Shown piece after piece: positions 10,712-20,539 of a stretch of 64,000 bases of DNA. The notes beneath the pieces were generated by a model. That model was not told where the DNA came from. It saw only the letters and a list, made by a program, of their open reading frames with translations, and made no database searches. The translations under genes and the position numbers were made by a program. Each line of letters starts with the position of its first letter. The first letter of the stretch is position 1. The stretch comes from Streptomyces sp. R302 (GTDB taxonomy: Bacteria; Actinomycetota; Actinomycetes; Streptomycetales; Streptomycetaceae): NCBI RefSeq assembly GCF_012927245.1, contig NZ_JABBGE010000005.1, positions 310,001-374,000 on the forward strand, written 5' to 3'.

Positions 10712-12190
10712 TCAGTTGCCGCCGGCCGGCAGGCCGTGTCCGCCGCGTCCCGCGTACACGGCGTCGTAGACGGGTCGTTCGACCCCGCCCGCGTCCGAGA
10801 GGACGTTCTTCACCCGGCCGTCGACGACGAACGTGGTGGATCCGCCGCCGTCCAGGTTGAGCGCGTCGACGGCGCCGAGGTCCTCCATGATCTTCGCGAG
10901 GTCGTAGATCGGGACACCGCGGCGCAGGCCCTCGTCCCTGGCGGTGACGCTGACCAGGAGGGTGCGTCCGTAGCCGTCCGCGCCGATGGCGGTGCGCGGG
11001 TCGTTCGCGACGTTGTCGTCCGGTTCGGCCACGACCCTGCCGTGCCGCATCAGATCGTGGGTGCCGTTGACGACGTCGATCGACGGGTACGCGGGGTCGA
11101 GCGGCAGGTCGACGTCGTCGGTCAGGTCCTCGACGACGCCCATGTCCGTGGCGCGCTGCGTGTACGTGAGCTTCGCGCCCACCATGGCGTGGTCCCTGAG
11201 CCACTGTGCGCCGCCCTCGGTCAGGGCGTCGTCACCGATGCCCTGCAGCACCATGCCGCCCGGGGGGATGTCCGTTCCGCCGCGCGGGGACTTCACCGCT
11301 GTGACACGGCCCGACGCGTCGACGGCGACCTCGACCCCGTCGGCGTCGTCCGCCGCCACGAAAGGAGTGTGCCGGGGCTCCGGCGTCTTCTGGCCGTAGG
11401 CCGAGGTGAAGACGACGATCTCGCTGTAGTCCTGGTAGTAGGGACCGCTCTTGATGACCTGGCCGTACTGGTCGAGCTGGTGGACCTTGCCGTTGTCGTC
11501 GACCTTGGTCGGGAGGCGCTTGTCGCCGTCCTCCTGCTGGCAGAACACGATCCAGCCCGGGTACCGGTTGACGGCGTCGACCTCGCGCGTGGCGTCGTCG
11601 GCGGTGTCCGCGGTGTTCCGGTCGGACGTGATTCCCAGCGTCGTCCTGATCTTGGTGAAGTGCGGCCTGCCGTGCTGGAGAACGACGGAGTTCTGCCCCT
11701 TCAGGCAGGCGGCGCCCTGCACGACGTCCTCCTGGACCGAGGTCACCATCGGGACCGAGCGCTCCTCCGGGACGCGGTTGCCGGTCGTGTCGTCCTCGTC
11801 CTTGGTGGAGACGGAGTAGCCGCCGTTCACACCGACGTAGGGCGCGTCCTTCGCGGTGGTGCCGACGGTGGCCAGCATCGCGGTGGTGGGCTCCTTCACG
11901 CTCGCCCCGGCACCCACCGTGCTGTCCAGGGATATCGCCCCCAGGTCCGGGTCGATGACCGCCACACGGACGACGATCTCGGAGGAGCCGCTGGAGTACG
12001 TGGTCCGCTTGATGCCGTCCGCCACCGTGAGGTGATGCGCCGTCAGGGTGTCCAGGACCGACTGGATGCCGTTGGTGGCGGGGTCGGCGACCGCCGCGCT
12101 CTGGGTCAGGGCGAGAGTCGCCAGGGCGACGGGAACGGCCGCGGCGCGGCGCATGCGTGAGCGGCCGGCGGACTTCGTGGCGGGGTTCAC
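10712..12190 (-). CDS. Secreted phosphodiester glycosidase family protein (NAGPA domain)
   Basis: This 492-aa protein starts with GTG two bases after the upstream stop; AAGGGA lies about 10 nt ahead. The N-terminus is a signal peptide: a basic GRSRMRR, a hydrophobic core, and probable cleavage after AVA near residue 35. The C-terminal third contains YDLAKIMEDLGAVDALNLDGGGSTTFVVDG in two pieces; the DALNLDGGGST core is the hallmark of NAGPA-type phosphodiester glycosidases, which remove a sugar from a sugar-phosphate diester. YVGVNGGY near residue 117 is the usual N-terminal motif of the fold. The target may be a wall polymer or glycan, but this is inference. It is very likely co-transcribed with the I36-like gene just upstream. 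Confidence 0.85.
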   Translation of the reverse strand: MNPATKSAGRSRMRRAAAVPVALATLALTQSAAVADPATNGIQSVLDTLTAHHLTVADGIKRTTYSSGSSEIVVRVAVIDPDLGAISLDSTVGAGASVKEPTTAMLATVGTTAKDAPYVGVNGGYSVSTKDEDDTTGNRVPEERSVPMVTSVQEDVVQGAACLKGQNSVVLQHGRPHFTKIRTTLGITSDRNTADTADDATREVDAVNRYPGWIVFCQQEDGDKRLPTKVDDNGKVHQLDQYGQVIKSGPYYQDYSEIVVFTSAYGQKTPEPRHTPFVAADDADGVEVAVDASGRVTAVKSPRGGTDIPPGGMVLQGIGDDALTEGGAQWLRDHAMVGAKLTYTQRATDMGVVEDLTDDVDLPLDPAYPSIDVVNGTHDLMRHGRVVAEPDDNVANDPRTAIGADGYGRTLLVSVTARDEGLRRGVPIYDLAKIMEDLGAVDALNLDGGGSTTFVVDGRVKNVLSDAGGVERPVYDAVYAGRGGHGLPAGGN

Positions 12191-12192
12191 GG

Positions 12193-12963
12193 TCAGCACT
12201 TCCCTTCCACGTCGGCGAGCTTGTGGGAGCTGACGGACGACTGGTACACGTCGGGCAGGGTCGTCTCCTCGCCGGGCAGGACGACGAACGCCCGGTACGC
12301 GACGCCCCCTGTCTCCTGCCAGGTGCCGGAGTATCCGGGATCCCGGTAGAAGCAGGCGACCTTGTGCGAGCGGTTCGCGACGGACACCAGCTTTTCGTCC
12401 CAGGCCACGCCGTAGTCCCTGTTTCCCAGGACGCCGTCGGGAAGGACCTCGGCCTGGCTCGTCACGCCTGCGACTCCGCGCCCGCTGGGGCCCTGGAAGA
12501 TGCACACCCGGCCGGCGTGGCAGCGGTCGAACCCTGTCCGGCAGAGCGACTTCGACGGGGCGAACTTGTGCGAGGCCACCGTCACCTTCGGCAGCCCGTC
12601 GGCGCCCTTGGCCAGGTCGCCACCGGTGTGCCCGGGCAGCACGGCCTGGATGTCGATCCCGCCGTACGCCGGGTCGTCGTAGAGGCACGTCCAGGAGGCG
12701 GTGTTGTTGCGGAACGACAGGAAGGTCCGGTCCTTCAGGCTCTCGACCGTGCCGTAGTCGAGGACGGGCCCGTCCTGAGGCGCGAGCGAAACCATCTCGC
12801 CCGCGCCGCCGGCCTGCGTGTACAGGCAGAACGTCTTCGCCGGACAATCGGTGTACGCCGCCTGCGCCGGTCCGGCCTGCGACCACACCAGGCAGGCGGC
12901 CAGGAGAACGGCGACCAGCCCGGCTACGGGCAGGCGGCCGAGCGAACTCTTGATCATGTGCAT
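12193..12963 (-). CDS. Secreted peptidase-inhibitor family I36 / crystallin-like protein
   Basis: The 256-aa protein starts MHMIKSSLGRLP and has a signal peptide (LVAVLLAACLVWSQ) with likely cleavage after AQA near residue 36. The mature part is cysteine-rich and contains two similar halves. Each has the CLY/CIF then DPAYGG or DPGYSG pattern of beta/gamma-crystallin-like I36 inhibitors (FCLYTQAGGAGE, VCIFQGPSGRG, CFYRDPGYSG). I36 proteins are known as metalloprotease inhibitors (SMPI of S. nigrescens). The stop is 2 bp before the glycosidase GTG, suggesting co-secretion. An ATG two codons downstream is an alternative start; neither has an obvious ribosome site. Confidence 0.75.
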   Translation of the reverse strand: MHMIKSSLGRLPVAGLVAVLLAACLVWSQAGPAQAAYTDCPAKTFCLYTQAGGAGEMVSLAPQDGPVLDYGTVESLKDRTFLSFRNNTASWTCLYDDPAYGGIDIQAVLPGHTGGDLAKGADGLPKVTVASHKFAPSKSLCRTGFDRCHAGRVCIFQGPSGRGVAGVTSQAEVLPDGVLGNRDYGVAWDEKLVSVANRSHKVACFYRDPGYSGTWQETGGVAYRAFVVLPGEETTLPDVYQSSVSSHKLADVEGKC

Positions 12964-12999
12964 GGTCGTGAACTCTAGAGAACGCCACACACGTCACGG

Positions 13000-13815
13000 C
13001 ACACCGGATCAGCCGAGTGCGTTCACCGCGAGCGCGACCCGCAGGGAGGCCCGGCCGAGGCGGGCGCGATCCGGTGCCCGAGCGGGGGCCTCTCCAGCGT
13101 GAGCAGCCGGTGCCGGAAGCCGACGCGACGTCAGGCGGTCTCGTACGCGGCTGGGCCCGTCTCCGGAAGCAGACGCCAACTCACGAACCGCCCTCGCAGG
13201 CCGGCACGCTGGACCGGGCCTCCGAGTAGCCCTCCAGCCGGCCGGCCGAGCCGGGCCTGTGGTGCAGGCCCCAGGGAGACCACTGCACGAGGCCTCCGAG
13301 TTGGGCATCCGCGCCGGCCTCCGAAGCCGGCGTCCAGGTCAGGCCCCAGGATCCGGTCCCGATTCGGCAATGAGCGTCGGCAATTCGCGTCGGCCCCGAG
13401 TGGGGGCCTCCACGTCGTCCCTCCGGATCGGATTCTGGACCGCCTACGGAGTCGCCCCCCGGAGTGCGGCCTTCGGGCCAGGCATCTCGGCCGGGCCTTC
13501 GAGTCGGGCCCTGCGTCGGCACGTTGAGCCGGCCCTCCGGGGCGCGAGCAGGCACGGTGATCCGGGCCCCGAGCTGCGCCTCCAGGTCGGCCCTCCGAGC
13601 TGACCCTCCGAGCCGGGCCTTCGAGCCGGGCTCCGGGCCGGGCCCCGAGCCGGCACTCTGAGCAGGGCCTCGGATTCGGGCCTCTTCGCGAGGCGCCGAC
13701 CGCGCGCGGTTCCTCCTCCTTCTCTTCCTGTTCGGTGACGAATCCTTCCCCAGAGGCGGGCCCGAAAGCCCTGGGGTGCCCAACGGGTATTCGGGCACCC
13801 CGGGCCGTGGCGCGG
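13000..13815. repeat. Non-coding region with many degenerate copies of a CGAGCCGGGCC-like unit
   Basis: No reading frame here has convincing protein composition; all are Arg/Pro/Gly-rich. Between about 13200 and 13680 the plus strand repeatedly shows variants of CTCCGAGCCGGGCC, for example CCTTCGAGTCGGGCC, CCTCCGAGCTGACC, CTTCGAGCCGGGC and CCCCGAGCCGGCAC, spaced 10-35 bp apart. The array is diverged and irregular. It separates the I36/glycosidase pair (start side) from the SWIM gene (stop side). It could be a decayed tandem repeat or a folded RNA, or simply a graveyard of repeats. Confidence 0.5.
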
Positions 13816-15717
13816 TCAGGACCAGGAGGCCAGGACCAAGGAGCGTTCGGCGGCGTGCAGGTGGATTGCCGAGGCCAGCCATGCGCGGGCGTACGCGTCG
13901 GAGGAGGGGTCGATCAGGCGGCCGAAGGAGTCCCGCGGTCTGCGGTCGGCCTCGGCGGCCAGGCTCTCGGCGAGTTCGGCCGCTCCGGTGAGGCCCGCCC
14001 GGCGCAGCGGCACCGCCAGGGCGGCGCGGTCGGTGCCCCGGGACGCCTCGGCGACCGCGCGGCGGCCGCCCGCGACGCCGGTCTCCAGGAGCCGGCGGAC
14101 GCGCCACAGCGGCGCGTCGGCCAGTGGATCCGGCTCATCGGGCAGCGGCGCGGCGGTCGCCTCCGGGCGAGGGAAGTGGTCGCCCTGGAGCCGGTCGTAG
14201 CCGAGGTCCGCGCGGCCGAGCCACTCCTCCGGCAGCCGCAGCGTGTGCGACGCGCCCGGCACCGGGGCCACCGCGAGCGGCCGGAGCGTCGCCGCCCGGT
14301 CCGGGTCGGGTCGGCCGAGGACCCGCAGGGCGAGCCCGGGGTACCCGCCGATCCGGCGCAGGTTGGCCGTGTGGGCGAGCTCCGGGTGCGGGTGGGCGAC
14401 GCGCAGCCGTACCAGCGGGCCGCCACCGAGGACGCGGGCCACCAGGTGCTCCTCGGCCGCACCGACCACCTCCACGTCACAGCCGAGCAGCCCCGGCCCC
14501 GTACCGCCGTCCGTCTCCGCGTCCGCGGCGAGCGCGGCCGCCACCGCCTCCCCTACCGGTCGGGCGAAGAGCGCCGCGACCGGCTCCTCCGACCAGGCCA
14601 CCCCCCGCACCGGCGTCGCGCGGACGCCCCTGCCCGCACCGAGCCGCCCGTCCGCCGACACGGTCGCGCCCGCGATCAGCAGCCCGCCGCGCGCGAGCCC
14701 GGCGTGGTCGAGCACGGCCCCGCCGAGCGCGACCGACGCCGTCCCGGCGCCCTTGGCCCGCCCGATGCCACCCGGCCGCACGTCGGACACGGTGTGGAAC
14801 GCGCCCTCGGGGCCGAGGAGATGGGTCGTCACCCCGCTGTACCCGGTCGCGGACAGCACCGGCTCACGGCACAGTCCGAGCACGCGCAGGCTGCCGCCCT
14901 GCTCGTACGCGCGACGGGCGCCACCGACGGCCCCCGGCCCCGCCACCCCGCTCGCGAGCGCGAACGCCCCGGCGAGCAGCTCCCGGAACGCGGCCGTCAG
15001 ATCGGACAGCCGCTGGCCCCTGCCCTGCTCCCGCGCGTTCCGCAGTCCCCGGACGACTCTGAGCGCGGCGGCCTCCGCCCGCGGCAGCCCCGCGAGGCGC
15101 GCCGTGTGCGCGGCGCGCAGCAGCTCGGCCTGGACGACCGTCCCGCCCGCGGTGACCCCGGCGGCGAGCGCCTCGGCCGCGGCCTGCCAGAGGGCCGCCC
15201 CGGCACGGGCCTGGGCGGGCGTGAGGGACTCCGTCACGACATCCCCGATGGAGCCGGAGCCGGAGCCGGAAACGGAGTTCGCGTTCGGGTCGGAGGCCGA
15301 TCCGGAGGCGGGCGCCGCCGCCCCGGACACCGACGCGACCGCTGACGGGACGCCAGCGGCAGCCGCCGCGTCGGTCTCCGTCTCCGTCTCCGTCTGCATC
15401 TCCGCCTCCGCCGGCGGCGCCACGTCCGCGATCGGCGCCGCGCCCAGCACGGCCGCGCGGTGCAGGCAGCGCGGTGCCAGGAGGCAGCTGCACACCGCCT
15501 GCCCGGACTCCGTCACCGCGCCCGACGGCCCCGGGGCGAGCGTGACGACGGTGTCCTCGCCGAACCGCACCTCCACGGTGCCGTCGGACCCGGCCGCCGC
15601 TCTCCCGGCGCACTCGGCGACCGCGGCGTCGAGCTTCTTGCGGAGCCGCGCGGTCAGCGCCTCGACGGCCTCGGCGAGGACCTCGGGGGCGACGGGCGGC
15701 AGGGATGCGGTGCTCAA
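13816..15717 (-). CDS. SWIM zinc-finger protein (YehQ-like)
   Basis: This 633-aa protein has a SWIM motif near the N-terminus: C76-x-C78, C84-x-H86 in VCSCLLAPRCLH. An alanine/serine-rich linker with a QTETETETD stretch (about 108-117) follows, then a long alpha-helical C-terminal region without known catalytic motifs. SWIM domains bind zinc and are thought to mediate DNA or protein contacts. The start overlaps the VWA gene's stop by 4 bp (ATGA), making this the last gene of the operon. In E. coli the corresponding partner next to MoxR and VWA genes is YehQ. Its role is unknown; a regulatory or recognition subunit of the MoxR complex is plausible. Confidence 0.82.
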   Translation of the reverse strand: MSTASLPPVAPEVLAEAVEALTARLRKKLDAAVAECAGRAAAGSDGTVEVRFGEDTVVTLAPGPSGAVTESGQAVCSCLLAPRCLHRAAVLGAAPIADVAPPAEAEMQTETETETDAAAAAGVPSAVASVSGAAAPASGSASDPNANSVSGSGSGSIGDVVTESLTPAQARAGAALWQAAAEALAAGVTAGGTVVQAELLRAAHTARLAGLPRAEAAALRVVRGLRNAREQGRGQRLSDLTAAFRELLAGAFALASGVAGPGAVGGARRAYEQGGSLRVLGLCREPVLSATGYSGVTTHLLGPEGAFHTVSDVRPGGIGRAKGAGTASVALGGAVLDHAGLARGGLLIAGATVSADGRLGAGRGVRATPVRGVAWSEEPVAALFARPVGEAVAAALAADAETDGGTGPGLLGCDVEVVGAAEEHLVARVLGGGPLVRLRVAHPHPELAHTANLRRIGGYPGLALRVLGRPDPDRAATLRPLAVAPVPGASHTLRLPEEWLGRADLGYDRLQGDHFPRPEATAAPLPDEPDPLADAPLWRVRRLLETGVAGGRRAVAEASRGTDRAALAVPLRRAGLTGAAELAESLAAEADRRPRDSFGRLIDPSSDAYARAWLASAIHLHAAERSLVLASWS

Positions 15718-18700
15718 CGGGCTTCTCCACGGAGGCGGTCGCCGACCCAGCGGGCGAGGGCGAGCGGGCTGAGGGCGGCCACCGGCATCCCGGCGGCGAC
15801 GAGTCGGCGCGCCACCGGCACCGAGTAGCGGGGCGCCCCCGCGTCGTCGAGTGCGGCGCAGCCGAGCAGGTGCGCGCCGGACGACGCCAGCGCGCGGACC
15901 TCCCCGAGGAGGCCGGAGAGCGGCGCGCCCTCCTCGAAGTCGCTGACCACGACGACGAGGGTGCGACTGGGCACGGTGATGAGCGTGCGGGCGTGCGCGA
16001 GGCCCGCCGCGATGTGCGTACCGCCGCCGACCCGCACCTCCAGGAGCAGCGACAGCGGATCCTCGACCCGGTCGGTCAGGTCCACCACCTGCGTGGAGAA
16101 CGCCAGGAAGTGCGTGGACAGCGTCGGTACGCCGCCGAGCACGGCGGCGGTCAGCGCCGACCAGACGACCGACGCCTCCATCGAGCCGGAGACGTCGACC
16201 ACCAGGATCAGCCGCCAGTCCGCCTCCTTGCCCGCGCGGGTGCCGAACACCGGGCGCTCCGGGACCACCACGACCCGCCCGTCGTCGAGGCGCCGGGTGT
16301 GCGCCAGGTTCGCCCGCAGGGTGCGGGCGAGATCGAGGCGGCCCCCGGGCCGCCGGGTGGGCCGGGGCGAGGCGAGGCCGGAGAGGGCGGGACGCACCCG
16401 GGTCGCCAGCTCCTTCGACAACTCGTCGACCAGCCGCTTCACCAGCGGCCGCAGCCGCGCGAGCTGGGCCTCGGGCATGCCCCCGGCCAGCGAGAGCACC
16501 GAGGAGAGCAGCTCCACCGACGGACGCACGGACGCCGGGTCCAGCTGGGTCAGCACATCGTGCCGCCCCGCGTCGGCGGCGTCCGCGAGGACCTCCTCAC
16601 GGACGTCGGCTCCGAACAGCGACTCCAGCTCCTCCGCCCACTCCCGGGCCGTCGGGAACGACGCCTCCTGCCCGCCGCCCTGCCCGGCCGCACCCCCGTC
16701 GAGCCCTTCGGAACCCTCGCCGTGCCCGTGGCCGTACAGCTCGTCCAGCGCGTGCGCGTACCGGCGGGCCCGCCCGCTCAGCTTGTCCGTGTGCCGGCCG
16801 AGCAGCAGCCGCCACCGGTCGCCGGCCCCGATCCGGTGCTCCGGCACCGGCAGCACAGCCCCGCCCGCCGGCACCCGTGCCGCCTCCCCGCCCGCCGGCA
16901 CGGGAGCCGGCTCCACGGTCTTCGACGGTACGGGCCCGGCTCCCGGGCCGGGCAGCGTCAGCGACGCGAGCGCGGCCGAACCGGCCGCGTCCGCCGCCGC
17001 CCACAGCGCGAGGAGCTCGGCCGGGGCGTCCAGGGAGAGGTCGAGACGGTCCCCGAGCCGCTCGGCGACCGTGGTCAGCAACCGCTCACGGGCCGCCGGG
17101 GACAGCGCGTCGAAACCGCCGCGCAGGGCCGGCAGACGGTCGAGGAACTCCTGGTCGGCCAGCGTGTCGACCCGGTCCAGGAGCGGGCCGAGGGCGTCCG
17201 GGGACATCTGGAGCAGCGGCCCGGCGGCGGTGAGCACCCCGGCCAGCCGCTTCGCCAGCGCCCGGCGGGCCTCCGGCCCCGAGGCGCCGTCGATCCATCC
17301 GGCCGCCCGCTCCCCGAGCCCGGTGGCCGGGTCGAGGTCCAGCAGGACGCGGACCGCGAGCGCAGCGCCCTGCACGAGCGGCGAACCGTCCGCGGCGAGC
17401 TCGGCCAGCGCCCGGTCCATCCGCAGTCCCAGCTGCCGGGCCGCTGCCCGGTCGGCCAGCGCCACCAGGGCGGCGGCGTCCGAGGGCGCGTCGCTCCCGG
17501 CGAGACCGGGCAGCGCGCGGACGGCGGCGTCGAGGAGCTCACCGGCCAACGCGCCCGCGGCGGTACGCGTTCCTTCCACCGTGCCGGGGTAGTGACCGCG
17601 CCGCAGCCCTTCCAACAGGTCCAGGGCGTCGAGGAGTTCCGCGAGCCCCGCGCTCGCGGGCAGTACCTCCGCGGCCTCCCGCAGCCGGTCCCCGACCAGC
17701 TCGGGCAGATCGCAGCGGGCCGCCGCGGCGAGCCCCGCGAGCACCTGCCCCGGCGTCGGCCCGCCGTCGGCCGCCTCGCGGCGCGCCGTCTCGGCCAGCG
17801 TGCCGGCCGCCGCCTGCGCGGCCGTCACCCCGCGCACCCCGGCCAGATCGAGCCGCGCGGGCACCGAAGGCGTCCACGTCAGCCGCCACTTGGTGCCCAG
17901 GGCCGTACCGTCCCCGGTCGAGGCCACGGCGACCGGCTCCCCGTACGAGGCGCCGATGACGAGCAGCCGCTGCAGCAGCACCTCACGGCGCCCGTCCAGC
18001 TTCGACCGCAGCGGATCGAGCCGCACCTCGCGCGGTTCCGGCTCGTCCGGACGCGGCAGCCGGAGCTCCGCCAACTCCTCCTCCACGGACGGGCCGAGTC
18101 CGGAGCGCGGCGCGTGCGGCGTGAGCCGCCCCCGCACCGTACCCACGAACACCGCCTCCAGAGCACGGGCAAGCGCCCGCCCCCGCCCCAGCGGCTCGCC
18201 CTGCCCGAGCACCGTGGTGACGGCCTCCAGGACCTCGCCGCGCCCCGGCGCGGGCAGCCCCCGCAGCGCCGCCAGATCGCAGGCGAGCCGCAGCGCCTCG
18301 GCGGCCTCGCCCGTACCGGCCGTGTGGCCCGCCCGGCGCAGCTCCCGGCACAGCCCCGTCAGCGCGGCGGCAGCCGCCTCCCGCAGCCGCTCCGGCACAC
18401 CGCCCGCCTCGAACACCGCCTGCTGCCACCGGGGGTCCCGGATCCCCGCCGGATAGCCCGACCGCGCGTCGAGCAGATCGAAGGAGTACGGAACGAACGA
18501 CGTGACCGTCGCCTCGCCCGCTCCCTCCGCCGAGGGGCCGGGCGCGGCCGGGTCCTGCTTCGCGTCCCCCGGCACCAGGGCCGGGGCGTGGAAGGCGCCG
18601 ATCACGGCCGCGACCCGCCGCCCGCCCGCGCCGGCCTCGGCGATCACCCGGCGCATGCGGGCCTCACGGGCCAGGTCCGTCGCGGGCACCTCGGCGTCGG

Positions 18701-19244
18701 CGCGCAGCGCCCAGCCCACGCCGAGCGCGGCCCGCCGCACCGCCTCGGGCGCGCACCCGGGGGCCAGCACCTCGACGGCACGGTCCCACAGGTCGTCGCC
18801 GTCCCGGCCGGTCCCGGCCGCCGACAGCGCCTCGGCGAACAGCCGCCGCCCGGTGCCGGCCGCTCCGGCGGGCTCCCTCCCCGCCGACCAGCCCGGGTCG
18901 CCGAGGGGCAGGTCGCAGCAGACGACCTCGGCGCCCCGGGCCCGCGCCCAGCGCACCGCCGCCAGCTCCGGCGAGAAGTCGGCGAACGGGTAGAACGCCA
19001 GCCGCCCGCCCTCGCCCGTCCCCGCCAGCGCCACCGGCGCGACCGTCTCGGGATCGGCGAGGTGCCCCAGCCACGGCTGGAAGTCGGCGGGCAGCTCCAC
19101 GCAGACGACCTCGGCGTCCGCCGCGTCGAGGAGCGCGGGCACCACGGCGGCCAGCGCCGGGCTGTGGTGCCGCACACCGAGCAGGTACGGCGCGCGCGAC
19201 GCGGCCAGCGCGTCGACGGCCGCCCTCGGGTCGGGGACGGTCAC
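15714..19244 (-). CDS. DUF5682 + VWA-domain fusion protein (YehM-YehP-like)
   Basis: This is one continuous 1176-aa reading frame, starting with GTG overlapping the MoxR stop by 4 bp. The N-terminal region (YLLGVRHHSPALA, VCVELPADFQPWL, VIGAFHAPAL) matches the DUF5682 family. A helical middle section and a proline/alanine linker at about 770-810 follow. The C-terminus is a VWA domain with a complete-looking MIDAS: DVSGS from residue 1017, a GGGT threonine near 1076 and VVVVSDFEEG near 1096-1105. In E. coli these are two proteins, YehM and YehP, of roughly 760 and 380 aa by memory, so this length fits a fusion of both. VWA proteins partner MoxR ATPases in metal-dependent assembly or remodelling. 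The substrate is unknown. Confidence 0.85.
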   Translation of the reverse strand: MTVPDPRAAVDALAASRAPYLLGVRHHSPALAAVVPALLDAADAEVVCVELPADFQPWLGHLADPETVAPVALAGTGEGGRLAFYPFADFSPELAAVRWARARGAEVVCCDLPLGDPGWSAGREPAGAAGTGRRLFAEALSAAGTGRDGDDLWDRAVEVLAPGCAPEAVRRAALGVGWALRADAEVPATDLAREARMRRVIAEAGAGGRRVAAVIGAFHAPALVPGDAKQDPAAPGPSAEGAGEATVTSFVPYSFDLLDARSGYPAGIRDPRWQQAVFEAGGVPERLREAAAAALTGLCRELRRAGHTAGTGEAAEALRLACDLAALRGLPAPGRGEVLEAVTTVLGQGEPLGRGRALARALEAVFVGTVRGRLTPHAPRSGLGPSVEEELAELRLPRPDEPEPREVRLDPLRSKLDGRREVLLQRLLVIGASYGEPVAVASTGDGTALGTKWRLTWTPSVPARLDLAGVRGVTAAQAAAGTLAETARREAADGGPTPGQVLAGLAAAARCDLPELVGDRLREAAEVLPASAGLAELLDALDLLEGLRRGHYPGTVEGTRTAAGALAGELLDAAVRALPGLAGSDAPSDAAALVALADRAAARQLGLRMDRALAELAADGSPLVQGAALAVRVLLDLDPATGLGERAAGWIDGASGPEARRALAKRLAGVLTAAGPLLQMSPDALGPLLDRVDTLADQEFLDRLPALRGGFDALSPAARERLLTTVAERLGDRLDLSLDAPAELLALWAAADAAGSAALASLTLPGPGAGPVPSKTVEPAPVPAGGEAARVPAGGAVLPVPEHRIGAGDRWRLLLGRHTDKLSGRARRYAHALDELYGHGHGEGSEGLDGGAAGQGGGQEASFPTAREWAEELESLFGADVREEVLADAADAGRHDVLTQLDPASVRPSVELLSSVLSLAGGMPEAQLARLRPLVKRLVDELSKELATRVRPALSGLASPRPTRRPGGRLDLARTLRANLAHTRRLDDGRVVVVPERPVFGTRAGKEADWRLILVVDVSGSMEASVVWSALTAAVLGGVPTLSTHFLAFSTQVVDLTDRVEDPLSLLLEVRVGGGTHIAAGLAHARTLITVPSRTLVVVVSDFEEGAPLSGLLGEVRALASSGAHLLGCAALDDAGAPRYSVPVARRLVAAGMPVAALSPLALARWVGDRLRGEAR

Positions 19245-20398
19245 TTCAGGCTCCCGCGCAGGTCCCAGAGGCGGCGCCACATGGCCGAACCGGTCTCCGC
19301 GCGGCGGCGCACCGGCCCGTCCCAGTAGCCGAGCAGCCGGGCGTGGTCCGCCGGGTCGTCCTTGCGGACGACGCCCAGGAGGTGCCCCGGCAGCAGGTCG
19401 AGGACGTCCCCGCCGGGCAGGTACGCCGCCGAGAGCCCGAGCGACGCCGCCACCTGCACCGCCTCGGCGGTCGACATCACCGTGCCGGGCCGCTCCACGT
19501 CCCAGCCCTCCGTCGACCGGCCCGAACGCAGATCGCGGAAGACCGTGACGAGCGCGTCCAGGACGGCGTCGTCGACCGAGAACTCCGCCCCCGCCCGCCG
19601 CACCGCCGCCACGGCCTGACGCCGGATCAGCGTCGCCTCCGCGTCCGCGTCCGCGATCGGGTCCACGGTCTCGAAGTTGAAGCGGCGCTTGAGCGCGGCC
19701 GACATCTCCGAGACGCCCCGGTCCCGGAGGTTGGCCGTCGCGATCACGGTGAAGCCGGGCGCGGCGCTCACCACGGCGTCCTCGGACGCGGTCAGCTCGG
19801 GGACGGTGACGCGACGGTCCGACAGCAGCGACACCAGCGCGTCCTGCACCTCGGGCAGACAGCGGGTGATCTCCTCGACCCGTACGACCCGTCCGGTACG
19901 CATGGCGGACAGCACGGGGGAGTCGACCAGGGCCTGCGGGGTGGGCCCCTGGGCGAGCAGCAGGGCGTAGTTCCACCCGTACCGGAAGGCGTCCTCGGTG
20001 GTGCCGGCGGTGCCCTGGACGGTGAGCGCGCTGGTCCCGCAGACGGCCGCGGCGAGCAGCTCGGACAGCATCGACTTGGCCGTGCCCGGCTCGCCGGTCA
20101 GCAGCAGGCCGCGCTCACCGGCCAGGGTCACGACGCAGCGCTCCACCAGCGCCCGCTCGCCGACGAACTTCGGGCCGATCTCCAGCTTCGCCGGCAGCCC
20201 CTCGCGCCGCTCCGGCAGGACGAGCTCGACGCCGGCGCTGCCGCAGACGAAGGTGACGACGGCCCGCGGGGTCAGCGCCCAGCCGGGCGGACGCGGACCC
20301 GTGTCCTGCGCGGCGAGGAAGGCGAGCTCGGCGGCGTACCGCTCCTCGGCGGGCCGGACCTGCCGGGCGGGAGCGGACGGTTCGGTGGTGACGGTCAT
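19241..20398 (-). CDS. MoxR-family AAA+ ATPase (YehL-like)
   Basis: This 385-aa protein has Walker A GEPGTAKS at about 102-109. RVEEITRCLPEVQDAL corresponds to Walker B and the adjacent MoxR helix, IATANLRDRGVSEMSAALKRRF (in two parts) to sensor 1 and the arginine-finger region. A LLGVV helix lies near the C-terminus. I chose the ATG giving MTVTTEPSAP because AAGGAA lies 7 nt upstream; the frame extends further but becomes low-complexity. MoxR ATPases act as chaperone-like motors with VWA proteins, and here the VWA partner is encoded next with a 4-bp overlap. About 300 bp of G-rich intergenic DNA separates this gene from the 1635-aa gene upstream. Confidence 0.9.
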   Translation of the reverse strand: MTVTTEPSAPARQVRPAEERYAAELAFLAAQDTGPRPPGWALTPRAVVTFVCGSAGVELVLPERREGLPAKLEIGPKFVGERALVERCVVTLAGERGLLLTGEPGTAKSMLSELLAAAVCGTSALTVQGTAGTTEDAFRYGWNYALLLAQGPTPQALVDSPVLSAMRTGRVVRVEEITRCLPEVQDALVSLLSDRRVTVPELTASEDAVVSAAPGFTVIATANLRDRGVSEMSAALKRRFNFETVDPIADADAEATLIRRQAVAAVRRAGAEFSVDDAVLDALVTVFRDLRSGRSTEGWDVERPGTVMSTAEAVQVAASLGLSAAYLPGGDVLDLLPGHLLGVVRKDDPADHARLLGYWDGPVRRRAETGSAMWRRLWDLRGSLK

Positions 20399-20539
20399 GC
20401 GCGGTTCCTTCGGAAGATCGCTGGGGAGAGGGACGGACGAACGGTGTACGGAGCGGGGCCGGACCCCGACGACGGGCCCCGCCAAGGGGACGCGTCGGGG
20501 CGGTCCTGGCCGGGAGGGCCGGGCAAGCCGGACCCGGTT

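Noticed and set aside
13181..14107. Minus-strand ORF of about 308 aa across the repeat region
   Set aside because: Reads through the degenerate repeats with Pro/Arg/Gly-rich sequence and overlaps the end of the SWIM gene in another frame.
15705..19328. A 1207-aa open frame on the plus strand
   Set aside because: Antisense to the DUF5682-VWA gene; low-complexity Arg/Gly composition and no recognisable motif.
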